From Nocardia inohanensis NBRC 100128 (lineage in GTDB: Bacteria > Actinomycetota > Actinomycetes > Mycobacteriales > Mycobacteriaceae), in NCBI RefSeq assembly GCF_001612945.1, contig NZ_BDBK01000021.1:1-64000 (forward strand): a stretch of 64,000 nt of DNA, given 5' to 3'. Made by a program: the position numbers and the translations under genes. This document shows, piece by piece, positions 8,190 to 16,083 of this stretch. The notes beneath the pieces were generated by a model, which saw only the letters and a program-made list of their open reading frames with translations, did no database searches and was not told the origin of the DNA. The first letter of the stretch is position 1, and every line of letters starts with the position of its first letter.

Positions 8190-8750
8190 ATGTCCGCACC
8201 GGCCCGCCCTTCGGCCTCGGCGGCGCTTTTCGATACCGCGATCGGCACCTGCGCCGTCGCTTGGAGCGCCACCGGTGTTCTGCGCTTCGCGCTACCCGAT
8301 CCGGATGCGGCGACCACCCGGTCCTACATTCTGCGCCGGCATCGAATCGCCGAGATTCGTGAAGCCGAACCGACGCCGGTCATCGCCGAATCCATCGAGC
8401 GGATCCGTGCTCACCTCGACGGCGACTTGGACGACCTGCGCTGGATTCCTCTGGACTTGACCGCGCTCAACGACTTCGACCGCGCGGTGTACGCGATCAC
8501 GCGCGCGATCGACCCCGGGCACACCCTCAACTACGGCACGGTCGCCAACCGCATCGGCGCTCCCGGCGGTGCGCAAGCAGTCGGTCAGTCCCTGGGCCGC
8601 AACCCGATCCCCTTGATCATCCCCTGCCATCGGGTGCTGGCCGCCGACCATGCCCTGCACGGTTTCTCGGCCCCCGGCGGGCTGCACACGAAGCAGCATC
8701 TCCTGGAAATCGAACGCACCCCGGGCTTCGGTGAACCCACCCTCTTCTGA
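8190..8750 (+). CDS. ogt: Methylated-DNA-protein-cysteine methyltransferase
   Basis: A 186-residue suicide repair protein that transfers alkyl groups from O6-alkylguanine to its own cysteine. The active-site PCHRV motif is intact, with Cys146 as acceptor. The helix-turn-helix segment around NYGTVANRIGAPGGAQAVGQSLGRNP supplies the arginine finger and DNA binding. The N-terminal domain is compact, and there is no Ada-type regulatory domain, so the protein is the constitutive Ogt type. The ATG at 8190 (MSAPARPS) is chosen because the longer frame upstream encodes Arg/Pro-rich sequence atypical of the family. No operon partner is seen. Confidence 0.92.
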   Translation: MSAPARPSASAALFDTAIGTCAVAWSATGVLRFALPDPDAATTRSYILRRHRIAEIREAEPTPVIAESIERIRAHLDGDLDDLRWIPLDLTALNDFDRAVYAITRAIDPGHTLNYGTVANRIGAPGGAQAVGQSLGRNPIPLIIPCHRVLAADHALHGFSAPGGLHTKQHLLEIERTPGFGEPTLF

Positions 8751-9080
8751 TGTCGTGATCGTCCTATTTCGGTCACGCGCAACGCATTCCGCATAACGTT
8801 TCCTCAAAGCGAGGGTCACGTTTCAGCATTGCCCGAAATTCGCTTCCCAACCAGAAGTCCTTGTCGCACACTCGATTCTGTCGACAGCACCGAACTACCC
8901 ATTGCGCACCACGGTCGCCCCCGGCCGCCACGTGCGGTAGCCGAGGTTATGCGCGGCCCGGCTACCGTCGAAGAATCCGATCGGACCGCCCAGACGGTTC
9001 GATCGGATTCCGATGCGCTCTCCGGCTGACATGCGATCCCGCACATGTGCTCGCTCCGGTCGAGATGCGATCCCCACATG
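8751..9080. other. Intergenic stretch without a convincing gene
   Basis: About 530 bp separate ogt from the next gene. I find no ORF with coding-like third positions. The segment holds an imperfect direct repeat: ATGCGATCCCGCACATG at 9031-9047 and ATGCGATCCCCACATG at 9065-9080. It ends in the terminator of the downstream minus-strand gene. A 66-codon plus-strand frame at 8829 lacks a ribosome binding site. Confidence 0.5.
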
Positions 9081-9116
9081 AAAAAGCGCCCGCACCAACA
9101 AAGTTGGTGCGGGCGC
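9081..9116 (-). terminator. Intrinsic terminator of the 9285 gene
   Basis: GCGCCCGCACCAAC at 9086-9099 pairs perfectly with GTTGGTGCGGGCGC at 9103-9116 around a 3-nt loop. On the minus strand the hairpin is followed by TTTTT, a canonical Rho-independent terminator about 170 bp after the minus-strand gene. Confidence 0.88.
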
Positions 9117-9284
9117 CTCGTATAATCCCGGTCGCCCTGGAAGGCTCGGTCGTTCCGGAATGCTTCGGTTTCTCGGCCGGCCTCCGTGCTGGCGGTTTGG
9201 GTGCCCCGGCGTACTCGGTCGACCACCCGCTGCGGGCTGACCGCCGCGTTGATATCGCCAAGGCTGGTGGCCGCCCCGGCTTCG

Positions 9285-10307
9285 CTAGAAGGCAGCGCCC
9301 AGGAATCCGCCGACCGCGCCACCCGCGATACCGCCCGCGACGCCACCGGCCACCGCGGCCGGAATGCCGAGCGCGGCAGCGCCGGCGGCGGCACCGAGCC
9401 CACCACCGATGAGCCCGCCGCCGATCGGGCCGCCGACGACGTCGATGGGCGCGGTCCAAGGCGCGACAGTCGCCCCGGCCATACCGAGCCCGAATCCGAT
9501 GCCCGCCCCGATAACCGCACCCGCGACCCCGGCGGGCACCGCACCCATGACCGCCATCGGAACCCCGGCGGCCAGCGCGCCGCCGACCGCACCGGCCGCC
9601 GCACCCGCGATGGTCCCCGCCGCGATCCGATCCGACCGGCTTGGGTTGATGCCAATGGAATTGAACCCGGTAGCGATGGCCGCCTCGGTATTAGCCGCCG
9701 CCTCGTTGACCGGCGTCAGCACATTGTCCGGAACATCGTCCGGCACACCCGAAGTGAAGTCACCCAGCCGCAGGGTGCGCGGCGGCGGCGCAATAGGCGC
9801 AACCGGTGTCACCGGCCCCGGCACATGCAGCTCCTGCCAATTGATCGCGGGCACGGCATCCTGCTGCTGCGGAATGCCCCGGAAATTCGGCGGCACAACA
9901 TAATCCACCCGCGGCCCCGGCTTGACCGGCGTGGTGACCCCCGGCTGCACCGATCCCTGCCGCTGCACCCCGGCCTGCTCGGCCTGCCGAGCCACGCCGG
10001 GCTGCACAGTCTGAGTCCCCGTGAACCCACCCTGTGCCCCCGGCTGCACCGCTTGCCCACCGGGGACCACCGGCGCTCCCGGTGTCGCCCCTTCGGCAGC
10101 CCCGTTCCCCGGCACCGAACCCGGAACAGCCTGCCCGCCACCATTAGTGGTGGTGGCCGAACTTCCGGCGGAAGTCCCCGCCCCGGCAACCTGCGACTCA
10201 GTAGTACCGGAGCAAGCCACGGCCAAAGCCAGCGGAATCACCCCCACCACCGGCAAGAGCGCCCGCCGCGCCCCACGACTCTTGATTTCCCGATCCCGAC
10301 GAGTCAC
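9285..10307 (-). CDS. Secreted or lipid-anchored glycine-rich protein, paralogue A
   Basis: A 340-residue protein. It has a signal peptide (basic VTRRDREIKSRGARR, hydrophobic LLPVVGVIPLALAVA) ending at Cys in VACSGT; the lipobox is imperfect because the -3 residue is Ala. A Pro/Gly/Gln-rich linker with PGV repeats follows, then a conserved block (YVVPPNFRGIP, INWQELH, PVAPIAPPPRTLRLGDF, SIGINPSRSD). The C-terminal tail is a long Gly/Ala zipper (GAAAGAVGGALAAG) that could insert into or span a membrane. The GTG at 10307 is chosen over ATG 10331 because the paralogue begins at the same GTG and both have a GGTGG-containing ribosome site upstream. Function unknown; the family appears nocardial. 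Confidence 0.78.
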   Translation of the reverse strand: MTRRDREIKSRGARRALLPVVGVIPLALAVACSGTTESQVAGAGTSAGSSATTTNGGGQAVPGSVPGNGAAEGATPGAPVVPGGQAVQPGAQGGFTGTQTVQPGVARQAEQAGVQRQGSVQPGVTTPVKPGPRVDYVVPPNFRGIPQQQDAVPAINWQELHVPGPVTPVAPIAPPPRTLRLGDFTSGVPDDVPDNVLTPVNEAAANTEAAIATGFNSIGINPSRSDRIAAGTIAGAAAGAVGGALAAGVPMAVMGAVPAGVAGAVIGAGIGFGLGMAGATVAPWTAPIDVVGGPIGGGLIGGGLGAAAGAAALGIPAAVAGGVAGGIAGGAVGGFLGAAF

Positions 10308-10565
10308 GCCGAAAACACCACCTTCGAACATTCGATTCCATCGGCCCGATCAGGCCGAACAACAACGAGACCCGTCACCACCGGCAACGCCTCCCGCCCA
10401 ATCCACTCCTCCCACCCCGTAATTCGCCCCCACCCCGCCCCCGGCTCTCCCCGAACCCAACTTCGCGCACCCCGAACCGCGTGTCGCCCACCCGGACGGC
10501 TTCGGCGGCGAAAATTCGGGCTGCCGCCCTCACCCCACCCGCCACTCGCCACCGCGTGAATCGCG
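10308..10565. other. Intergenic region between tandem paralogues
   Basis: Together with the inverted repeat at 10566-10618, this fills nearly 400 bp between the paralogues. It should contain the promoter of paralogue A. Its composition is C-rich on the plus strand and I see no coding ORF or recognisable operator. Confidence 0.4.
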
Positions 10566-10618
10566 AACGGGAACTGGTTGCGGTGACACGCCGCTATATC
10601 CCGCAACCAATTCCCGTT
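10566..10618 (-). terminator. Long inverted repeat downstream of paralogue B
   Basis: Eighteen-bp arms at 10566-10583 and 10601-10618 (AACGGGAACTGGTTGCGG and its complement) match at 17 positions around a 17-nt loop. In minus-strand RNA the single mismatch becomes a G-U pair, so the stem would be continuous. There is no T-tract. It lies 85 bp after the stop of the 10703 gene and may terminate transcription or stabilise the 3' end. Confidence 0.6.
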
Positions 10619-10702
10619 GATCATGAATGGCTCGGTTGACCGGAAGGTGGGCGCGCGTCGGCTGCTGATGATCATCGATCGCTGCGTGGTCGTGCCCGCT
10701 GG

Positions 10703-11644
10703 TCAGAGGTTGGCGCCGGCCCAGGCGCCGGCCCCGACACCACCGGCGACACCGCCGATGAGGCCGCCGATCGCCGCGGCGGGGAGGCCGACGATCGCGG
10801 CGCCCGCGACCGCGCCGATCGCCGCGCCGATGGCGGCTCCGCCGGGTGCGGCGAGGGCTGCGCCCGGTGCGAAGACGGCGATCGCGGGACCGACCGCGCC
10901 GATGATCGCGCCCGGGATCGCACCGGGACCGCCGGTCGCTGCCGCGCCGGTGACGGCTCCGACCGCGGCTCCGACCGCTGCGGCCGCGACGGGAATGCCG
11001 ACGATGCCGACCGTGCCGACAACAGCGCCGATGGCCGCTCCTGCGAGTCCGCCGCCGACACCGCCGACGACTGCGGCGGGAATGCCCGCTACGGCGGCAC
11101 CGACGGCCGCGCCACCGAGTGCTCCCGCGGCGGTGGCGGCGGCGATCTTGTCGGAGCGACTCGGGTTGATGCCGATGGACTTGCCGCCGGTCGCGATTGC
11201 GGCTTCGGCATTGGCGGCGAAGTCGTTGACCGGGTTGAGAACATCGTTGGGTACCTCGTCCGGCACCTCGGTCATGAAGTCGCCGACGCGCAGGGTGCGC
11301 GGCGGCGGGGCGATGGGGGCGACCGGTTCGACGGGTTCGGGCGCGTGCAGCTGCTGCCAGTCGATCGCCGGGGCCGGTTCGGTCTCGACCGGGATGGGGC
11401 GGTAGTTCGGGGGCACCGCGTAGTCGGCTTGCGGGGCGGCGGGTTCGACGGTGGTGCCGGGCTGTTTGCCGCTGCCGCCGGGGCTGGTGACGCCGGGCTG
11501 GGCGGGGCGGGTGACGCCGGGCTGCGGGGCGGCCTGGGCGATGCCCGCGCAGGCGATGGCGATGGCCAGCGGGAGGGCGCCCATGGCGGGGCGCAGGGCA
11601 TGGCGGAGCACGCCGGTATTCATTTCTCGATGCCGACGAGTCAC
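10703..11644 (-). CDS. Secreted glycine-zipper protein, paralogue B
   Basis: A 313-residue paralogue of the next gene downstream. It starts with a GTG (MTRRHREMNTGVLRHALR) preceded by GAGGGTGG. A classic signal peptide ends at AQA-AP, so it is exported but not lipidated. The mature protein has a short Pro/Gly linker, then the same conserved block (YAVPPNYRPIP, IDWQQLH, PVAPIAPPPRTLRVGDF, SIGINPSRSDKIAA). About 150 residues of Gly/Ala zipper follow, with hydrophobic spacing suited to membrane association or oligomerisation. Residue identity across the central block is high while the tails have diverged. No enzyme motif. It is likely an envelope protein. Confidence 0.78.
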   Translation of the reverse strand: MTRRHREMNTGVLRHALRPAMGALPLAIAIACAGIAQAAPQPGVTRPAQPGVTSPGGSGKQPGTTVEPAAPQADYAVPPNYRPIPVETEPAPAIDWQQLHAPEPVEPVAPIAPPPRTLRVGDFMTEVPDEVPNDVLNPVNDFAANAEAAIATGGKSIGINPSRSDKIAAATAAGALGGAAVGAAVAGIPAAVVGGVGGGLAGAAIGAVVGTVGIVGIPVAAAAVGAAVGAVTGAAATGGPGAIPGAIIGAVGPAIAVFAPGAALAAPGGAAIGAAIGAVAGAAIVGLPAAAIGGLIGGVAGGVGAGAWAGANL

Positions 11645-11861
11645 GCCGAAACACCACCCTCATCAGATCTGGGACTGTCCCCCGCGGCTCGGATGCGGCC
11701 GCTCGGCTGACCTGGAGCGGTCAGTTCGCGAGGATGGTAGCTGATTGGAAACTGCTGGTTCCAGATGTGATTTCGAGGAAGCTATGCCCGACGTTGCGCG
11801 GCGAGACGTATCCCACACTGTGCTGGCAGAAAGCTCGCACCGCTGGTTGCGAATCTCGAGC

Positions 11862-14471
11862 TCAGGATTTGCCGGAAGATGACTCGCCGCGCATGAGTTC
11901 GCCGAGCGCCTCTCGATCGGTGACATCGAGCTTGATGCACGCGCGGTAGAGATGCCCTTCGACGGTCCGCACCGACACGGTCAGCCGATCGGCGATCTGC
12001 CGATTGGACAGTCCGGCCGCCACCAGATTGGCGATCTCGCGTTCGCGGGCGGTCAAGGGCAGCGGTTGCGCGGACTGCCGCAGCGCGGGCGTACTGGCCC
12101 CGCCGCAGGCCGCCGCCAACCGGTTGGCCGTCGCCGCGGATTCGAGCAGCCGCCGCCGATCGCCCGCGCGTTCGTGCGCCGACGCGGCCTGCGCGGCGGC
12201 ATCGGCCGCGGACAGCAATACCCCGATATCCTCGAATTCCGCTGCGGCAGTATCCAATCCGGGCCCGTCGTGCGCCGCCACCGCGACCGCGTGCCGGGCT
12301 TGCGCCTGCACCAGCCGCCCATCCACCCGGGCCGCCAGATCCGCGAGCCGCCCGGCCACCGAGTGATCCCCGAACCGCGCCGCCGTATGCAATGCCATGG
12401 CTTCGATGGCGTGCTGCTGGGACCGCGCCGCCGCATCGGCCGCCCCTAATGCCAGCCGCACGGCCGGCGTGGCGGTCCCTTCCGCTGCCGCCTGCCAAGC
12501 CTTGGCGATCTCCAATTGCGGCTGATACACCGCGATGTGCCGCCCCCCGCGCTCCTCTGCCAACGCGATCGATTCGGCCGCCTCCCCGGCCCGCCCGAGC
12601 GCCGAATACGCCTCCGCCAACCGTAGTCGAGCGGGAAACATCCAGGTGGCGGCCCCTTCCGTGGTCAGCGCGGCCAGTGCCTGCTCGAGCTCGTCGATCC
12701 CTTCCAGGAACCGCCCGCGCGCCACATCGACGGTGCCCTGCAAGATCTTCGACATCCCCCACGCGTGGTACTGCCCGGGCGAGGAGTAGGTGTAGGGGCT
12801 GCTCGCCCGCACCCGCGCCGCCTCGATCTCCCCGGTGAAGGTCAGCGCCAGCACCTCGGCATGCGTCGACATGAACCGATTCAGCCCGTCGATATGCGAC
12901 TCCACCTGATGCCCGCGCTTCGCGTACTGCCGCGCCGCTTCCCCGCGCCCCATCAACGCCAGCGCCAGCCCGCCCCCGAAGGCGGCCCACCACACCGCCC
13001 ACGGCGGCGCCCCTTCCGCGTCCATGACGGGTTCGGCGAGCGCGAACGCTTCCCCGATCTTGTTCTCGTGCACCGCGCAGGCGGAGGCCAGCCCATCGAG
13101 CGTGAGGATCATCTTCGGATGCCGAACCCGGCTCCGCACCGCCTGCAACGCCGCTTCGGCCCGATCCGCATCCCCCATGGACCAGAACAGATTCGACACC
13201 CGCGTACTACCCCAGCGCGCCAGCTGCACTTCGTTCATCTGGTCCGGATCGAACCCCGCGAGGGTCCGCTCGGCCTCGATCCGATGCCCCTGCCACAGCA
13301 ACGCCCGCGCCAGCAGATCCGCCGCCTCGACCCCGCCCCGCCGTTCCACGGCCGCCCGCGCGAACCGTTCTCCCAGTGGCAGATTCGCCAATCCGATGGC
13401 ATCGGCCGCCGCCGCCTCGAACAACTCCAGATCCGCGGATTTGTCACTGTCCAAAGCCAATTCGGCCAATCGGATCCGATCCGAGGCCGAGTGGATGGGC
13501 CGCTCCCGCAGCGATGAATACAACCGCCCGCGCAATCGCCGCGCCGAGGCGATCCCCAATCGCCGCCGGATCACCTCTCCGAACAGCGGATGGTTGTACC
13601 GCACCAGCAACTGGTGACTGTTCTCGACAATCCTGATGACACTGCGGGTTTCGGCCGCCTCGACCGCTTCCGCTCCCGCCAGCTCGGACAATACGTCCAG
13701 GTCGATGGGCTCGCAGAAGGTCAGCAACTCCAGCACCCGCAGCACCGGTTCGGGCAGCTGCTCGACCCGATCCTCCAGCAGCGCAGCCAATTCCGAGGTG
13801 ACCGCGGCCCGCCCCCGCAACTGCCACACCCCGTTGACCTGCCGCAGTGTCCCCGCTTCCAAAGCTCCTTCGACGAGATGCCGCAGGAAAAGCGCGTTCC
13901 CCCCGGATGATTCCCACATCAGGTTGGAGGTGAACCCCTCCAGCTGCCCGCCCAGCATGGATTCCACCAGCTCGACACTCTGCCGCTGGGTGAACGGCGA
14001 CAGGTCGATCCGCAGCAGATGCCCGTCCTTCCACAGCGAGGTCACCGCATCGGGCACCGGCACCCCGCTGCGCACGGTGGTGACGATCCGCGCCGCCTTG
14101 TCGATGGCCAGCTGCAACAGCAGTGTCGCCGACAGCTGATCGAGCAGATGTGCGTCGTCCACCCCGATGATGGTGTGCCCGTCCGCGAGCAGCGCTTCCC
14201 GCGCCGCGGCCATGAACGTCACCGGATCGTGGGCCGTGTACACCCCGACCATGTGCGCGAACACGCCCAAGGGGATGGATCTGGCCGATTCGGTGCCCGC
14301 CACCCAGCGAACGTTGCCGCCGACGGCGGCGGTGGCCTGCCGCGCCAGCGTGGTCTTTCCGACTCCCGCGTCACCGGTGAGAACGGCGCCGACGAAGTCG
14401 CCGCCGCTCAGTGCCGACCTGATCGATTCGAGTTCGTCCTCGCGTTCGACCATCGGCCAATTCCGAGCCAT
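11862..14471 (-). CDS. Large AAA-ATPase LuxR-family transcriptional regulator
   Basis: An 869-residue regulator of the LAL/STAND type. Walker A (GDAGVGKT) is at residues 33-40 and Walker B (IIGVDD) at 101-106. A long middle region of helical, TPR-like repeats follows, and a C-terminal LuxR helix-turn-helix (LTAREREIANLVAAGLSNRQ and VRTVEGHLYR) occupies the last 60 residues. Proteins of this architecture bind ATP and a signal, oligomerise and activate transcription. The target is not evident: neighbouring genes have their own promoters. The start at 14471 lies 15 residues before the ATPase domain. The XRE gene upstream is in the same orientation, 63 bp away. Confidence 0.88.
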   Translation of the reverse strand: MARNWPMVEREDELESIRSALSGGDFVGAVLTGDAGVGKTTLARQATAAVGGNVRWVAGTESARSIPLGVFAHMVGVYTAHDPVTFMAAAREALLADGHTIIGVDDAHLLDQLSATLLLQLAIDKAARIVTTVRSGVPVPDAVTSLWKDGHLLRIDLSPFTQRQSVELVESMLGGQLEGFTSNLMWESSGGNALFLRHLVEGALEAGTLRQVNGVWQLRGRAAVTSELAALLEDRVEQLPEPVLRVLELLTFCEPIDLDVLSELAGAEAVEAAETRSVIRIVENSHQLLVRYNHPLFGEVIRRRLGIASARRLRGRLYSSLRERPIHSASDRIRLAELALDSDKSADLELFEAAAADAIGLANLPLGERFARAAVERRGGVEAADLLARALLWQGHRIEAERTLAGFDPDQMNEVQLARWGSTRVSNLFWSMGDADRAEAALQAVRSRVRHPKMILTLDGLASACAVHENKIGEAFALAEPVMDAEGAPPWAVWWAAFGGGLALALMGRGEAARQYAKRGHQVESHIDGLNRFMSTHAEVLALTFTGEIEAARVRASSPYTYSSPGQYHAWGMSKILQGTVDVARGRFLEGIDELEQALAALTTEGAATWMFPARLRLAEAYSALGRAGEAAESIALAEERGGRHIAVYQPQLEIAKAWQAAAEGTATPAVRLALGAADAAARSQQHAIEAMALHTAARFGDHSVAGRLADLAARVDGRLVQAQARHAVAVAAHDGPGLDTAAAEFEDIGVLLSAADAAAQAASAHERAGDRRRLLESAATANRLAAACGGASTPALRQSAQPLPLTAREREIANLVAAGLSNRQIADRLTVSVRTVEGHLYRACIKLDVTDREALGELMRGESSSGKS

Positions 14472-14534
14472 GGCTCAACTGTAGTGCGCCGACCCTTTGT
14501 GAGCAGGGGAAACGAAAGGCCCGGAGTCCGTGGA

Positions 14535-15356
14535 TTACTCGTTGACCAGGCGCAATCCGGGCGCGCGAACCTGCCGCCGGTCCACCAGCCAGACCATGAC
14601 GCTCTGGTCAGCGGCCGGATCCAGGGTCTCCACCTCGACCTCGACCTCGCCGCGCAGCGGATGTTCGATGCGGAACACGCCCGAGCGCGCGTAGGTGACC
14701 ACGTGCTCGCGCCAGCGGCGTTCGAACTCGGGGAAGCCCTGCAAGGTGGTGATCATGGTGTCGAGGGATTCGTCACTGGGGAACCGAAAGCGGGTCTCGC
14801 GCAGGATCGAGGTCACCATATCGGCGGCGTCTGCCCAGTTCAGGAAGTATTTCGGCGCGTCCGGATGGGCGAACAGGTAGTAGGCGAAGTTGCCGTGCGC
14901 CTCGTCACCGAGCAGGCCGAGCGGTTCGGCGAAGTCCTTCCAGGCCGGATTCCAGCCGAGCAGGTTGAGCCAGCGCCCGACCACGAAGGCCGGGGTGGGA
15001 TGCATGGCGTCCACGACCGCCTGTACGGTCTCGGTCACGCGTTCCCCGGCCTGCCCACTGGACGGGCAGGTGGCCTTCTGTTCCATGCCCAGCGCCAGTT
15101 TGCCGAAGTGATGGCGTTCGACTTCGTTGAGCCGCAAGGCATCCGAGAGCGCGCCGAGCACCGCCATGGACGGATTGGTGTCGCGCCCCTGTTCCAGTCG
15201 GGCCAGGTAGTCGACGCTCACACCGGCGAGCGCCGCGACTTCTTCGCGTCGCAGTCCGGGGGTGCGCCGTCGCCGCCCGGCCGGCAGTCCGACGGCCTCG
15301 GGCTGTAGCTGGGCGCGCCGGGCGATGAGAAAATCAGCGAATTCGGAACGAGCCAC
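14535..15356 (-). CDS. XRE regulator with MmyB-like ligand-binding domain
   Basis: A 273-residue protein. The N-terminal Cro/C1 helix-turn-helix carries the family signature RTPGLRREEVAALAGVSVDY followed by LARLEQGRDTNPS. The C-terminal MmyB-type domain (FVVGRWLNLLGWNPAW, LNWADAADMV) is a PAS-like fold. Structures of this family hold a fatty-acid-like ligand, so a lipid signal is possible here. It is divergent from yceI, with a 103-bp shared region containing two matched operator-like sites, one near each start. This suggests it controls both itself and yceI. Confidence 0.88.
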   Translation of the reverse strand: MARSEFADFLIARRAQLQPEAVGLPAGRRRRTPGLRREEVAALAGVSVDYLARLEQGRDTNPSMAVLGALSDALRLNEVERHHFGKLALGMEQKATCPSSGQAGERVTETVQAVVDAMHPTPAFVVGRWLNLLGWNPAWKDFAEPLGLLGDEAHGNFAYYLFAHPDAPKYFLNWADAADMVTSILRETRFRFPSDESLDTMITTLQGFPEFERRWREHVVTYARSGVFRIEHPLRGEVEVEVETLDPAADQSVMVWLVDRRQVRAPGLRLVNE

Positions 15357-15371
15357 CTATCCATAATGCAC

Positions 15372-15390
15372 GGACTCCGGTCCGCTTATC
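15372..15390. promoter_or_regulatory. Operator-like site 1 (GGAC-N4-GTCC-N-CTTATC)
   Basis: GGAC at 15372-15375 and GTCC at 15380-15383 form a palindrome followed by CTTATC at 15385-15390. It lies 16 bp upstream of the XRE/MmyB start. The identical pattern recurs exactly 60 bp away near yceI. Confidence 0.55.
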
Positions 15391-15431
15391 CCCGCCCTGG
15401 CAGTACCCGGATAACGGCGGTGTGGCTAACC

Positions 15432-15450
15432 GGACCGAAGTCCACTTATC
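15432..15450. promoter_or_regulatory. Operator-like site 2 (GGAC-N4-GTCC-N-CTTATC)
   Basis: This is the second copy of the pattern, ending 9 bp before the yceI ATG. The 60-bp offset from site 1 would place both on nearly the same helix face. Confidence 0.55.
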
Positions 15451-15459
15451 GTCATCTGC

Positions 15460-15996
15460 ATGACGACTTCCACGCAGACCCTGACCCCCGGTTCCTGGAC
15501 CCTGGATGCCGCGCACTCCTCGGTCAACTTCACCGTCAAGCACCTCGGCATCTCCAAGGTCCGTGGCCGCTTCAACCGCTTCGAGACCGGCTTCGTGGTG
15601 AACGAGTCGGGCGAGGCCGCCATCGAGGCCACCATCTACTTCGATTCCTTCGACACCGGCAACGAGTTCCGCGACAACCACGTCCGCAGCGCCGAGATCC
15701 TGGATATCGCCAACCGCCCGCACCTCACCTTCCGCGTCCCCGAGCTGGTCAAGGTCGGCGAGGAGTTCGAGGTCACCGGTGAGGCCACCATCGGCGGCAT
15801 CACCAAGCCGGTCACCCTCGACGTCGAGTGGGGCGGCGTGCAGGCCTTCCACGACGGCACCAACCACGCCGGCTTCTCCGCCGCGGGCACCATCAAGCGC
15901 AGCGACTTCGACGTCGCCCCCGGCATGCCGAACGCCATGCTCTCGGACAAGATCGCCATCGAGCTCGACATCCAGCTGGTCGAGCCGCAGGCCTGA
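15460..15996 (+). CDS. YceI family lipid-binding protein
   Basis: A 178-residue single-domain protein. YceI proteins form an eight-stranded lipocalin-like barrel that binds isoprenoid or fatty-acid ligands. Family hallmarks are present: WTLDAAHSSVNFTVKHLGISKV at the N-terminus, GRFNRF, a central NRPHLTF strand and the final GTIKRSDF motif. There is no signal peptide, so the protein is cytoplasmic, as is usual for actinobacterial versions. It is followed by a strong hairpin terminator and is therefore monocistronic. Its shared control region with the XRE/MmyB regulator suggests that a lipid-responsive repressor or activator controls it. Confidence 0.92.
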   Translation: MTTSTQTLTPGSWTLDAAHSSVNFTVKHLGISKVRGRFNRFETGFVVNESGEAAIEATIYFDSFDTGNEFRDNHVRSAEILDIANRPHLTFRVPELVKVGEEFEVTGEATIGGITKPVTLDVEWGGVQAFHDGTNHAGFSAAGTIKRSDFDVAPGMPNAMLSDKIAIELDIQLVEPQA

Positions 15997-16025
15997 TCGC
16001 ATCTCGCTCGAAGTCGCGAAATGCG

Positions 16026-16058
16026 AAGGGGCGGCACCCGTTACGGGTGCCGCCCCTT
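16026..16058. terminator. Bidirectional hairpin between yceI and racemase gene
   Basis: AAGGGGCGGCACCCG at 16026-16040 pairs perfectly with CGGGTGCCGCCCCTT at 16044-16058 around TTA. A 15-bp stem without a long U-tract separates two convergent genes. Confidence 0.85.
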
Positions 16059-16083
16059 CGGCGTTCGGTAGCAGCCGGACCGG

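Noticed and set aside
8829..9029. 66-codon plus-strand ORF
   Set aside because: No ribosome site, no family resemblance, and no strong coding bias.
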